A stretch of DNA of 64,000 bases from Imperialibacter roseus. GTDB lineage: Bacteria > Bacteroidota > Bacteroidia > Cytophagales > Cyclobacteriaceae. Positions 25,897-34,578 of this stretch are shown here, one piece after another. The notes under the pieces were generated by a model. That model was not told the origin of the DNA. It did no database searches and worked only from the letters and a program-made list of their open reading frames with translations. Position 1 is the first letter of the stretch; each line of letters opens with the position of its first letter. Location of the stretch: NCBI RefSeq assembly GCF_032999765.1, contig NZ_CP136051.1, positions 5,846,501 through 5,910,500 on the forward strand, read 5' to 3'. A program made the position numbers and the translations under genes.

Positions 25897-27744
25897 CTAC
25901 ACGACAGCAAACTTTGACCCGTTATTTTCCAACCACTGTTTTAGAACTAGCAACTTCCATATTTCAGGGTACCGGTTTCTTTTGCCACTCATATGTTGAT
26001 GAATCAGGATTTGAACCTTTTCCGGTATTATACCAGGGATTTTTTTCAAATCATCCAAAGCAAGATTATCCAATACATATTCCTTCAACTCTTTTTGGAA
26101 CCATTGTCGCAATGGCACGCTAAATCCAGATTTTGGTCTATCAAACATTTTCCTCGGCACATATTTGTATAGAATATCCTTCAGAATCATCTTTTGGGTT
26201 CCTACATGGAACTTATATTTAACTGGAAGCGACCTGGCAGCTTCAATGACTCGATAGTCCAATAATGGGGCTCTTGTTTCTAGTGAGAATGCCATTGAAG
26301 ATCGATCAACTTTGGTATTAATATCCCAATTCAAGTAGGACACTAAGTCAAAATCACCCATTCGCTGCAATAAATTACCACTTCCCTTCAACCACTTTAC
26401 TTCTTCTATTCCCAAATCAAAACTTTGGACATCAATCCATTCCCTGTCAAATCCCGTTAGCGAATAAAGATATAAATCTTCAATAGAATCCTGAAATATA
26501 CCCCCACCAATAATATTCGCCTTGTAATTTGGTATTTGCTGTAAAATACTTCCCAAAAACATTCTTGCTTTCGGTGGTAGTCTATAAAGTAAATTGGCCC
26601 TATTAATCCAATCATATCTTTTGTACCCTAAAAAACCCTCATCACCGCCGTCTCCAGACAAAGCAACCGTTACATGGTCTTTGGTTTTTTTCGCAAGAAG
26701 CATGGATGGCAAGGCGGAAGCATCGGCAAAAGGTTCATCAAAATAGTAAGAAAAGTTGTCAATCAAACCCAATGCCTCGTTTACAGAGCAATCTATCGTA
26801 TGGTGGTCAGACCCTATATGTTGAGCAACAGTTCGAGCATATTGGCTTTCATCAAACTTACTTTCATTAAAACTAATAGAAAATGTCTTCAAATGATTAC
26901 CTAAACTTTCCGCCGCAAGTGCCGAAACCAAAGAAGAATCAATCCCTCCCGACAAATAAATTCCAAGTGGAACGTCGGCGAACAATCTAATTTTCACTGC
27001 ATCTTTTATGATGTTTTCAACCTCATCAACTGCCTCGCTGTACGACCCCTTAAAAGAATTAGCTACCACTGTGCTTATATCCCAATACCTATCAATCGCA
27101 AATTGTCGTTTTTGAAGATCATAAGTAAAATAGTGTCCTGGTCTCAATTTTTTTATTTCATTAAAAATTGAATCAGGATCAGGAATATTTCCCCAGGACA
27201 AAAAACGGGTAATACTTTTACTAGAAATTGACAGATGATCATTCCCCAATTGAATTGAAGAGAGCTGGCTGGCAAACTCAAATCCTTCATTTGATAAGTG
27301 ATAATAGAACGGTTTTTTACCTAACCTATCCCTTGCTCCAAAAAGTAATTCTGTACGATGATCATAGATCACAAAAGCAAACATCCCATTCAACTTAGCA
27401 AGACATTGGTGGCCCCAGGCTAAATACGACACGCAAATTACTTCAGTATCTGAGGATGTTGTAAAAGTGAAGCCAAGCGTTTCTAACTCTTTTCGGACAT
27501 CAAGAAAATTGTATATCTCGCCATTAAAAGCAATTGTAACCTTACCCTGGTAGCTAAATGGCTGATTTGAGCGTGTGTCTAAATCAACAATCGACAACCT
27601 GTTGTGCCCCAGTGCTAAATAGGCATCTTGTTCCCGAGAAAAAAATAAACTTTGGAAATCCGGCCCGCGAAAAGCAGTTCTATTAAGTTTGCTCCTTAAT
27701 AAATCATCACTATATCTTACAGTGGTTCCATAGATGCCACACAT
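25897..27744 (-). CDS. asnB: Asparagine synthase (glutamine-hydrolysing) family amidotransferase
   Basis: A 615-residue cytosolic enzyme. Cys2 of MCGIYG is the glutaminase nucleophile after Met removal. GHNRLSIVDL and AFNGEIYN belong to the class II amidotransferase domain. The synthase domain has the pyrophosphate loop LSGGIDSSLVSAL near residue 265 and LSGDGGDEGFLGYKRY. Length is normal. In polysaccharide loci, homologues amidate uronic acids or similar carboxyls rather than making free Asn; which applies here cannot be told. The start overlaps the sulfotransferase stop (TAATG). Confidence 0.9.
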   Translation of the reverse strand: MCGIYGTTVRYSDDLLRSKLNRTAFRGPDFQSLFFSREQDAYLALGHNRLSIVDLDTRSNQPFSYQGKVTIAFNGEIYNFLDVRKELETLGFTFTTSSDTEVICVSYLAWGHQCLAKLNGMFAFVIYDHRTELLFGARDRLGKKPFYYHLSNEGFEFASQLSSIQLGNDHLSISSKSITRFLSWGNIPDPDSIFNEIKKLRPGHYFTYDLQKRQFAIDRYWDISTVVANSFKGSYSEAVDEVENIIKDAVKIRLFADVPLGIYLSGGIDSSLVSALAAESLGNHLKTFSISFNESKFDESQYARTVAQHIGSDHHTIDCSVNEALGLIDNFSYYFDEPFADASALPSMLLAKKTKDHVTVALSGDGGDEGFLGYKRYDWINRANLLYRLPPKARMFLGSILQQIPNYKANIIGGGIFQDSIEDLYLYSLTGFDREWIDVQSFDLGIEEVKWLKGSGNLLQRMGDFDLVSYLNWDINTKVDRSSMAFSLETRAPLLDYRVIEAARSLPVKYKFHVGTQKMILKDILYKYVPRKMFDRPKSGFSVPLRQWFQKELKEYVLDNLALDDLKKIPGIIPEKVQILIHQHMSGKRNRYPEIWKLLVLKQWLENNGSKFAVV

Positions 27745-28661
27745 TATTTCAAATAATTATACCTTTTCAAAAGCAACATTGTTAATATGTAGAATAGCTT
27801 TGCGTCTTTGACAGCCAAACTCTTTTTCCAAGATTCATCTGGGATTTTCACCATTCTAATTTCATTACTCATCCGTAATCTATTCCCTGTTATAGTGTGC
27901 CTTTTTATAAATGGAAGATTCTTTACTATGATTTCCTTAGATTCATGCAGTTCTATTTCAGCCCCACTCTCTATTCGTTTTAAAGAAAAAATTGGATCGG
28001 TAACTAAATCTTCATATCTAAGTAATATTCTATTTAGGCCAAAAGAAAATAATTCAGAAAAAACGTTTGCCAAACCCCAACCCAAAGCCACACGGATTGT
28101 AGGTTTTGGCTTTAATGCCTTTTGAACCCCTTTTTCCAAATTGGCTCTATGGCCCTTTTTAAGAGACCCTAATACTGCTCTTCCGTCTCTAACCAAATGT
28201 ATGACGAACGGCCTAAAACCAAGCACTCTTAAAATTAGGAGTCGAAACGGTAATTTTGATGCATCAATTGCTATTGAGCCATCATTCAATTCTAAAAGTA
28301 TATTATACAAATTGGATACTGTTTTCCTATAAGTATTAAAGGATTTAGAATCAATTGACTTATCAAAAAATAATCGAGTTACCCCGGAAAGCCTGCTGTA
28401 CCGCTTTTCTAAAGCCAAGAAACTTTCTATAGTAATTTCAGAATTTAATTCCCATTTAGTCTTAAAGGCAGACCAATATTCACATTCGCTCGCACTTTTT
28501 CCACAAGAGCAATAATGATTTGATGTCCAAACAGCATCAGTTAAATATGCGACCTCGCCTAAGGCAGCAACTTTTTTGCTATTTCCTAAAAGTAGATCTA
28601 GAATTGTGGAGCCAGATCTTCCGTACCCAACAATAAAAATTAGCCTACTTTGCTTCAACAT
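27744..28661 (-). CDS. Sulfotransferase family protein
   Basis: A 305-residue protein with the 5'-phosphosulfate loop of PAPS-dependent sulfotransferases, VGYGRSGSTILDLLLGN (11–27), and a later 3'-phosphate region FVIHLVRDGRAVLGSLKKG near 150. LLRYEDLVTDP is another conserved stretch. It probably sulfates a sugar of the polysaccharide, or less likely a lipid or protein. A cluster of cysteines (HYCSCGKSASECEYW, about 51–65) could bind a metal. It overlaps the upstream polymerase gene by 17 bases and is coupled to asnB. No PAPS synthesis genes are seen in the window. Confidence 0.85.
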   Translation of the reverse strand: MLKQSRLIFIVGYGRSGSTILDLLLGNSKKVAALGEVAYLTDAVWTSNHYCSCGKSASECEYWSAFKTKWELNSEITIESFLALEKRYSRLSGVTRLFFDKSIDSKSFNTYRKTVSNLYNILLELNDGSIAIDASKLPFRLLILRVLGFRPFVIHLVRDGRAVLGSLKKGHRANLEKGVQKALKPKPTIRVALGWGLANVFSELFSFGLNRILLRYEDLVTDPIFSLKRIESGAEIELHESKEIIVKNLPFIKRHTITGNRLRMSNEIRMVKIPDESWKKSLAVKDAKLFYILTMLLLKRYNYLK

Positions 28662-29889
28662 TTACGAAACTTCTAGATGTAAAATACTTGTTCATTACGA
28701 AAAACACCAAAACCATTGGAAGTACATTTATCTTTAAAAAAACAGCCAGCTCGGTTCTCACCAATACCACTATCGAAATCACAGACAAAATCTCTAAGTA
28801 TGCCCCGTGCTTATTTGAATAACTCTCAACTTTTCTTTGAATATAGTAAATGAATAAAGCGGCTACAATTGGACCAAAGAACCAAAAGTTAAGGATAGAT
28901 TCGATAATAAATGAAAATGCCAACCCTACCCGATTATCTGCATAATAGAGCTTTGAATACTGACCTAACGTTAAATAGTTTGGGAAATAATTCGTAAAAA
29001 CATTCAAAAATTGAATAAATGTGTTGGTTACGTAACTAAAAACATACTCTCCATATATACTCCCGTTTCCAATAAAATCGTAAAGCAACGAATAGGATGC
29101 TATAGGATCTAGTCTTGATAGATATACCTGCCTGAAAGAAATATAGTCTATAAAATAACTCCAGCCTTGCCCATAAATTACGATAGCGTAAAAATACTTC
29201 CAGTAACCTAAAACAAAATAAAATATAACCCCAAGGGGTATCAGAAATATGAGCCGCAAGTTTATTCTTAGATTCATGAATAATGTTAAAAGGAATAACA
29301 CCAGTGGCTGCCTGTTGAAAATAAATACGATAAAAATAAATGTTACAATGGTAAAAAAAATAGATAATCGTGTTCTTAACCCTTCGGTGCAATAAACATA
29401 CACCCAAAAATATTCCCCTAGCAAAAATGTCCAAGTCAACAATGGACTGTTATTGTAGATATCATTTTTCTGAGATCTATTTAGGTCCAAATGAATTAAA
29501 GTGATATATATAAAGAAGAATGAAAATGCCAGCACAATTGTTGTAAGCAAATCTCTATTACGTAATGTAATTTTGATATCATTTTTAAATTTGCTTTCTC
29601 TTGACTTGTGAGTAAAAAAATAGGCAAGGAACAGCGTCAATAGAAGCAAAAAATACAATACCTGAGCAGCGAGGGATGTTGGTGTATCCAGCTCAACTAA
29701 GATTCCTATGTTTCCAAAGTCAAGCTCGGTGACCCCGAAAAGTAAGTTATCGAGAATTGGGGAGGCACCGTAGTAAAAAAAAACGAGATATGTCAAAAAG
29801 ATGTGCGACTTAGAGCTGTAATATCTACTGATTGTCAATAGAAAAAGTAACTCAAGACAAACCAACACTTGGGAAATAATTAAGTACAC
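28645..29889 (-). CDS. Wzy-type oligosaccharide repeat-unit polymerase (candidate)
   Basis: A 414-residue, very hydrophobic protein with about eleven to twelve transmembrane helices and a large loop around residues 230–330, the general build of Wzy polymerases. Sequence motifs in this family are weak, so the call rests on topology and position between wzx and sulfotransferase genes. The frame opens with GTG at 29889, and a stop lies upstream in frame, so no ATG is available nearby. Strongly AT-rich. Could also be another O-unit-handling membrane protein. Confidence 0.7.
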   Translation of the reverse strand: MYLIISQVLVCLELLFLLTISRYYSSKSHIFLTYLVFFYYGASPILDNLLFGVTELDFGNIGILVELDTPTSLAAQVLYFLLLLTLFLAYFFTHKSRESKFKNDIKITLRNRDLLTTIVLAFSFFFIYITLIHLDLNRSQKNDIYNNSPLLTWTFLLGEYFWVYVYCTEGLRTRLSIFFTIVTFIFIVFIFNRQPLVLFLLTLFMNLRINLRLIFLIPLGVIFYFVLGYWKYFYAIVIYGQGWSYFIDYISFRQVYLSRLDPIASYSLLYDFIGNGSIYGEYVFSYVTNTFIQFLNVFTNYFPNYLTLGQYSKLYYADNRVGLAFSFIIESILNFWFFGPIVAALFIYYIQRKVESYSNKHGAYLEILSVISIVVLVRTELAVFLKINVLPMVLVFFVMNKYFTSRSFVNVEAK

Positions 29890-29901
29890 TTTTGAATTGA
29901 T

Positions 29902-31137
29902 TTAGTTGTTCGTTAGTTCCCTTCTGACACTTACATATGACAGCACAAGAACCATAAATTCGCTTATTGCTAAGGCGTAAAGAACACCCAAATGATCAAA
30001 TATTGGTATAAGCATGTAGCATAGAATTACAAAAAAGACCATGCTAGATAAAATGTAAAACAACTGCGAACTATATATCCCTAATATTGTCTGCGCATTT
30101 CGAAGATATACTATAGGCATGGCTATCGCCCGAGCTAAAATAATTAAAACAAATATCGAGTTATTTTCGGAAAATTCTGGGTTATCAAAGCTCAATCGCG
30201 TAATAAATACACCAAATAGTACTACAATAAGTGTAACAGCCATCCCAATTAAAATGACGGAAATTATCATCTTATTTAGGAACCTCTTGAACTTGACGAG
30301 ATCAACGACATGGAGATTCGACAATCGTCCTATTGATGATTTTGACATTGCTTGATTTAACGTATTTAGGGTGTTGCTAAACTGAAGAAAGCCAGTATAT
30401 ACTCCCAAAAGAGACCTATTTTGAATAGCAAATTCTATTATATATCGAGGGGCATTCGATTTAATGCCATTAATGAAAGCTGTGGCTCCAAGTTTTAGAC
30501 CTTTTTGCAACACTTCTAAAACTTGGCTCCCTTCAAAATGAAGGAGTTTACTTTCACTCAGGAGAAACTTCTTTAGTTTCGGCAACTCGAATAGAATAAA
30601 CCCAATTAAAAAATATGATGATATGCTAAAGAAGCTTATAGCTATGTTTTGGAAGAAAAAATAGCTTAAACCAAATATTATTATCGTCCCTACCGACAAA
30701 TAAATAGTTGACATAGCCATTAAATCTAGCCGCTCAAATTTTTGATATATAGAAAAGCAAAACTCACGATAGTTCACTAGTGCCCTGTATAATGAAAAGG
30801 AGGCCATAGCTGGCAGCATGCTAACATCGTGGTAAATGGCAAAGCAAACAATCATAGATACTATTGGAACCAAAATACACGACACAATAATAACAATATG
30901 ATAGCTTCCAAAAATATTTTCAAAACGATCATTTGCCACGACAAGCTTACCCAAATCGAACATCATGAAAAGTTGAATTGGACCTACTATGGCAGAGAGA
31001 ATCCCGTAGAGTCCAAGCGCTTCAACATCTGAAACACGAGCTATAATGACCACTATTAAAAACTGTGAAACAACATTGAATACTTGACCCAAAAGAGTCC
31101 AAGCTATGTTGCTTCTAAAACTAAGAGGACTACTCAT
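29902..31137 (-). CDS. Wzx-type polysaccharide flippase
   Basis: A 411-residue MATE/MOP-superfamily membrane protein with about twelve helices. The opening SFRSNIAWTLLGQVFNVVSQFLIVVIIAR is typical of O-antigen flippases; VADVEALGLYG-type and GVYTGFLQFSNTLNTL stretches also fit. It would move undecaprenyl-linked repeat units across the inner membrane for the following Wzy. An exact TACTTTTG -7-like box lies at 31269–31262 on the minus strand, between the IS remnant and the gene, so this half of the locus may have its own promoter. Confidence 0.85.
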   Translation of the reverse strand: MSSPLSFRSNIAWTLLGQVFNVVSQFLIVVIIARVSDVEALGLYGILSAIVGPIQLFMMFDLGKLVVANDRFENIFGSYHIVIIVSCILVPIVSMIVCFAIYHDVSMLPAMASFSLYRALVNYREFCFSIYQKFERLDLMAMSTIYLSVGTIIIFGLSYFFFQNIAISFFSISSYFLIGFILFELPKLKKFLLSESKLLHFEGSQVLEVLQKGLKLGATAFINGIKSNAPRYIIEFAIQNRSLLGVYTGFLQFSNTLNTLNQAMSKSSIGRLSNLHVVDLVKFKRFLNKMIISVILIGMAVTLIVVLFGVFITRLSFDNPEFSENNSIFVLIILARAIAMPIVYLRNAQTILGIYSSQLFYILSSMVFFVILCYMLIPIFDHLGVLYALAISEFMVLVLSYVSVRRELTNN

Positions 31138-31419
31138 TTTTTGGTATTTTACCTTTCAAATAGCCCCAAATTATATGGCTCCTTTTCGAGTCCCTCAAGT
31201 TCATTGATAGTTTGGATTTAAATAATTCACTCCATTTTAGCCTCTAAAATATTTAATTTCTCAAAAGTATTTTTTCTACAGTTTTTGGAAGCCGTCAACT
31301 TTTTCAGTCGATGCACTAGTGATTCAACGATTTTGAAAGAATTATTATGTACGCTCCGTCGAAAATAGGACTGTTTAGATTAGGCAGAAATCTATTACTT
31401 TTAAACTGTTAGAGACTAA

Positions 31420-31662
31420 AAGAAGCGATTAACCAAAAGTCAAATTTTCAGCATCCTCAAGGAGTTCGGCGCTGGGAAGAACATTCATGAACTCACCAGG
31501 GGGCGCGGAGTTTACAAGGCCACAGATTACAACTGGAAGTTCAAGTATAGTGGTTTGGGCATGAAGGAGCTTGAAGAAGAGAACCGGCCCCTAAAGCAGA
31601 TGTATGCTGACCTAGCACTGGACAAGAGGGTGCTGAAGGACATCCTGGGAAAAAAGTTTTAA
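31420..31662 (+). pseudogene. IS3-family OrfA remnant
   Basis: An open frame of 80 codons without a usable start. The N-terminal KKRLTKSQIFSILKEFGAG corresponds to the helix-turn-helix of OrfA, but the expected ATG position is a TAA. The C-terminal LEEENRPLKQMYADLALDKR is the leucine-zipper-like region of OrfA, ending at TAA 31660–31662. A few residues are missing in the middle compared with intact relatives. Confidence 0.75.
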
Positions 31663-32171
31663 GATCCGCCGAGAAGCCCCCAAGGGTTGATTATCTGCAG
31701 AAGACCTATCAAAATCAGCCTCAGTCGGGCCTGCAAGTCAGTTGGTCTATCCTGTTGGGTTTAGTTTACTATTTCAAAGCTGCCGGTATGACTATCCTCT
31801 CATCGACATGCTGCAATCATTGACCGATCGTCGATCAACAGAATTCAACTTGGTCAATGGACTTTATGAGCGATGCACTAATTTCTGGCAGAAGATTCAA
31901 GGTATTTAACTTACTTGATGACTTCAATCTTGAGGCATTGGCTATAGAAGTAGACACCTCTCTGCAAGAAGAGCGAGTAGTTAGGGTTTTCGAACAAGTA
32001 GTTTCATGGCGAAACAAGCCAGAAAGGATTCTAGTTGATAATGGCCCTGAATTTACCCCAACTAAGTTCGTTATGTGGTGCGAGGAGCACCACCAATCCA
32101 TTGGCAGTTTATCCTGCCAGGGATGCCTTCTCAGAATAGCCGCATCAAGCGATTCACGGCCGGTACAATAA
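31663..32171 (+). pseudogene. IS3-family OrfB (DDE transposase) remnant
   Basis: Pieces of the integrase core are readable in different frames. An N-terminal VDYLQKTYQ-like stretch near 31681 is followed by a deletion, then MDFMSDALISGRRFKVFNLL from 31858 and VDNGPEFTP near 32040. Near 32110 the frame shifts and continues as LPGMPSQNSRIKRF. In active relatives the last motif is ...YIERFN; here the catalytic Glu is replaced by Lys. Frameshift, deletion and lost active-site residue all show a dead transposase. Confidence 0.75.
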
Positions 32172-32236
32172 CAAAAATGAATCAATTGTCTAATTTAGGG
32201 AGTTGCCCTAAAAGTGGGGAGCTTACAATTTACCTC

Positions 32237-32259
32237 TGAGCTAGGTTAAACCTAGCTCA
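32237..32259. repeat. 23-base near-perfect palindrome
   Basis: TGAGCTAGGTT and its exact complement with a single central base. It lies between the wzc stop and the IS remnant. There is no T-run on either side, so it is not a classical terminator, although it would form a stable stem in RNA of either strand. It could be a processing or pausing site, or a leftover of mobile DNA. Confidence 0.5.
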
Positions 32260-32317
32260 CTTTACGAAATCAAATTACTCGTTCGGGTAGCAACCTCTGC
32301 GATAACCCTAAAAAAAC

Positions 32318-34558
32318 TTACCAACCTGCATTCAAAACAATTGAAATATTTTTAAATAGCCCTTTAGAAACATAGCTTTTAAGAATCCGAAGAGATTCTA
32401 TGGTAGTTTTGTTTGCCCTCACTACAAAAAGTGAAACGTCGGCGTATTTTGCTATCTCAAAGGCGTCAGCAAAGTGCCCAATTGGGGAAGAATCGACAAC
32501 TATATACTCAAAGTGATTCTTCAAGTCACCTAAAAATGTTCTCAACTCTTCATTGGCCATTAATTGCCCAGGGTTTGCTGGCAACTCACGAACTGAATAG
32601 ACAAATAAGTTTCCCCCTATTGAAGCCGATTGATTAACATATTTTAGTGTATGTTTTGAGGTTAGTTCAGAGACCGGTAAAGGTTTGAAATCTACAAAAG
32701 AAGCTAAGCCGGGAGGCTTTCTATAATCCATACACAATAATAGAGTCTTGTACCCAGCCTCTGAAAAAACACTTGATAAATTAAATGCTGTGAATGTTTT
32801 TCCTTCATTATCACCCGTAGAAGATATCAACACCATCGTGCTTACTCTACCTGTAGGTTCCGTGCTCTTTAAGGTTGATCTTAGGATTCTAAATCGCTCA
32901 GCCAGTTCGGTACTTGGATATGTATTGATAATGTCAATATTCGAATATTTAAAGTGTGGTAAATTACCTACGACTGAGAGGCCCGTTTCTTTTTCAATTT
33001 GAATCTGGCTTTGGACTGTGTTTTTTATAAAATCTCGGATTGAAAAAATAACTAACGGCAGCACAAAACTTAAAATGAAAGCTATGACAAAGTTAATGTT
33101 CTTATTTGGAAATGTCATTCGCTGTAAAACTGCAAAATCAACTACCTTAGAAGATGCCTCATTGCTTGCTTTGGCAATTCCTGCTTCTGCTCTTTCCTTC
33201 AACAGATAAAGGTAAAGTCCCTCATTCACATTAAAATTTCGCTGTATATTAATATACTGCCTCTCATTCCCTGGCAAACGATTCAATTCCTTTTCGGAAA
33301 GCAATACCCTGGAGTTAATGTCATTCAATTGAATTTCTGTTGTGTTTCTAAGGTTCCGTACATTTTCCTTGATAACATCAATGAGTGAGGAATATTGAGA
33401 TTCAAGCGTAGTTAATTGAGGGTTTATTTCTGAGGCGCTTGAGCTCACACGTATAATACTATTTCCTGTTTCATTCAGTTTTACCACTAAATTGTTTAAA
33501 CCTGCATCCGAAATTCCTGCCGTCGAAGGACTTGCTACGCTTCCGGGTTCGAGGTTGGCGAGATAGTCAATCAGATAGTTAAAATAATCAAGCTGCATTC
33601 CCAACTTGGCCTTTTCCTCTTCTAGGCTTTTTAGCCGACTAAATATAGAAACACCCTCCTGGCTTATGTTAAATATTTTATTCCTTGTCCTAAATGCTTC
33701 AAATTCTTCCTCAGACGAAAATAGAGCCTTTTCGATGGAGGCAAGCTGCTCATCGATAAACTTGACCGTCTTATTGGCCTTTTCGTTTTTTAATTCTAAC
33801 TCTCTTTTTATATAGGTGTCCATCAGCGTATTCAAAAGCCTAATACCCTTGTCCGGAACAGAGGTGCTTAACGTCAACTCTAGAATACTGGCTTTGGGAT
33901 TAATGGGCTTAATGCGTAATCTGGCACGTACATTTTCGGTAAAGTTGACAAGAGGCCAAAATTCAATATGATAACGACCAGCAAGACCTAATTCATTAAA
34001 TTTTTTCGTTTTAGTAAATCGCACGGAGGTGCCTTGTATTTCAAGTTCTTCTCCAAAGGATGCTTCCAAAATAACTTCCTGAGAGCTCGAAGAGTCAAAA
34101 TATTCCAAGAAAAATTTGGACTCATTGATCAATTCAACACTTACCGTCTCCTTTGACTGAATATTGATTTTTCCAATAATTTCACAGATGAACGGACTTT
34201 CAGAAGTGAAAATTTCTACGCTGCCCAGCTGGCTTGCTTTATAATACCGAACATTACCCGACAGCTTCCCAACAACATCGTTTATCAATGTGTACGATCT
34301 AAGGTTTTCGATTTCATTTTCGGTATTTACAGACAGTTCAAAAAGATCTTGTTCTTTTAGTGCCGAATTGACTGCTGTTTTGCGTTCTTCGGGTATGAAC
34401 AAAGTTGATCTTACTAAATATGTGGGCTTGGAATACCTATTGAATAGAAGGCAAGCAACCATTAGAATAAGAAATGACAAAGCAAACCACCTCCATCTTT
34501 TGCCAAATCGGATTAAAAAAGCTCTAATGTCAAAATCGTTTTCTTGCAGGTAATCCAT
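32318..34558 (-). CDS. wzc: Wzc/GumC-like polysaccharide co-polymerase with ATPase domain
   Basis: A 746-residue inner-membrane protein. The N-terminal Wzz domain has a first helix at about 22–40 and a long periplasmic coiled-coil part (about 240–420). The second helix is near 490–510. The cytoplasmic tail is a BY-kinase-like ATPase with Walker A SSTGDNEGKTFTAFNLS, an altered A' motif (LLLCMDYRKP) and Walker B FEYIVVDSSPIG. The usual C-terminal Tyr cluster is absent: the protein ends ...IVLNAGW, so autophosphorylation may not work as in Wzc. It follows a Wza-like gene and likely pairs with it for chain-length control and export. Confidence 0.88.
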   Translation of the reverse strand: MDYLQENDFDIRAFLIRFGKRWRWFALSFLILMVACLLFNRYSKPTYLVRSTLFIPEERKTAVNSALKEQDLFELSVNTENEIENLRSYTLINDVVGKLSGNVRYYKASQLGSVEIFTSESPFICEIIGKINIQSKETVSVELINESKFFLEYFDSSSSQEVILEASFGEELEIQGTSVRFTKTKKFNELGLAGRYHIEFWPLVNFTENVRARLRIKPINPKASILELTLSTSVPDKGIRLLNTLMDTYIKRELELKNEKANKTVKFIDEQLASIEKALFSSEEEFEAFRTRNKIFNISQEGVSIFSRLKSLEEEKAKLGMQLDYFNYLIDYLANLEPGSVASPSTAGISDAGLNNLVVKLNETGNSIIRVSSSASEINPQLTTLESQYSSLIDVIKENVRNLRNTTEIQLNDINSRVLLSEKELNRLPGNERQYINIQRNFNVNEGLYLYLLKERAEAGIAKASNEASSKVVDFAVLQRMTFPNKNINFVIAFILSFVLPLVIFSIRDFIKNTVQSQIQIEKETGLSVVGNLPHFKYSNIDIINTYPSTELAERFRILRSTLKSTEPTGRVSTMVLISSTGDNEGKTFTAFNLSSVFSEAGYKTLLLCMDYRKPPGLASFVDFKPLPVSELTSKHTLKYVNQSASIGGNLFVYSVRELPANPGQLMANEELRTFLGDLKNHFEYIVVDSSPIGHFADAFEIAKYADVSLFVVRANKTTIESLRILKSYVSKGLFKNISIVLNAGW

Positions 34559-34578
34559 TCGTTTGTTTCCTGTTTTAT

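Larger units (their letters stand above)
31348..32227 (+). mobile_element. Decayed IS3-family insertion sequence
   Basis: About 880 bases bounded by imperfect terminal inverted repeats: TGTACGCTCC at 31348–31357, and GGAGCTTACA at 32218–32227, which reads TGTAAGCTCC on the other strand. Inside are an OrfA relic and pieces of an OrfB (DDE integrase) relic. Intact members are about 1.2 kb, so several hundred bases have been lost from OrfB. No clean target duplication was identified; ATTA/ATTT flank the ends. It can no longer move by itself. Confidence 0.75.
31138..32317. other. Non-coding interval of 1,180 bases between wzc and wzx
   Basis: Most of it is an IS3-family remnant (31348–32227) on the opposite strand to the surrounding genes. 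The flank next to wzx (31138–31347) is AT-rich with a possible -7 box at 31262–31269. The flank next to wzc holds a 23-base palindrome at 32237–32259. No intact gene was seen. Confidence 0.75.

Noticed and set aside
31835-32185. 116-codon minus-strand frame in the IS remnant
   Set aside because: It is the reverse of the recognisable DDE transposase fragment on the plus strand.
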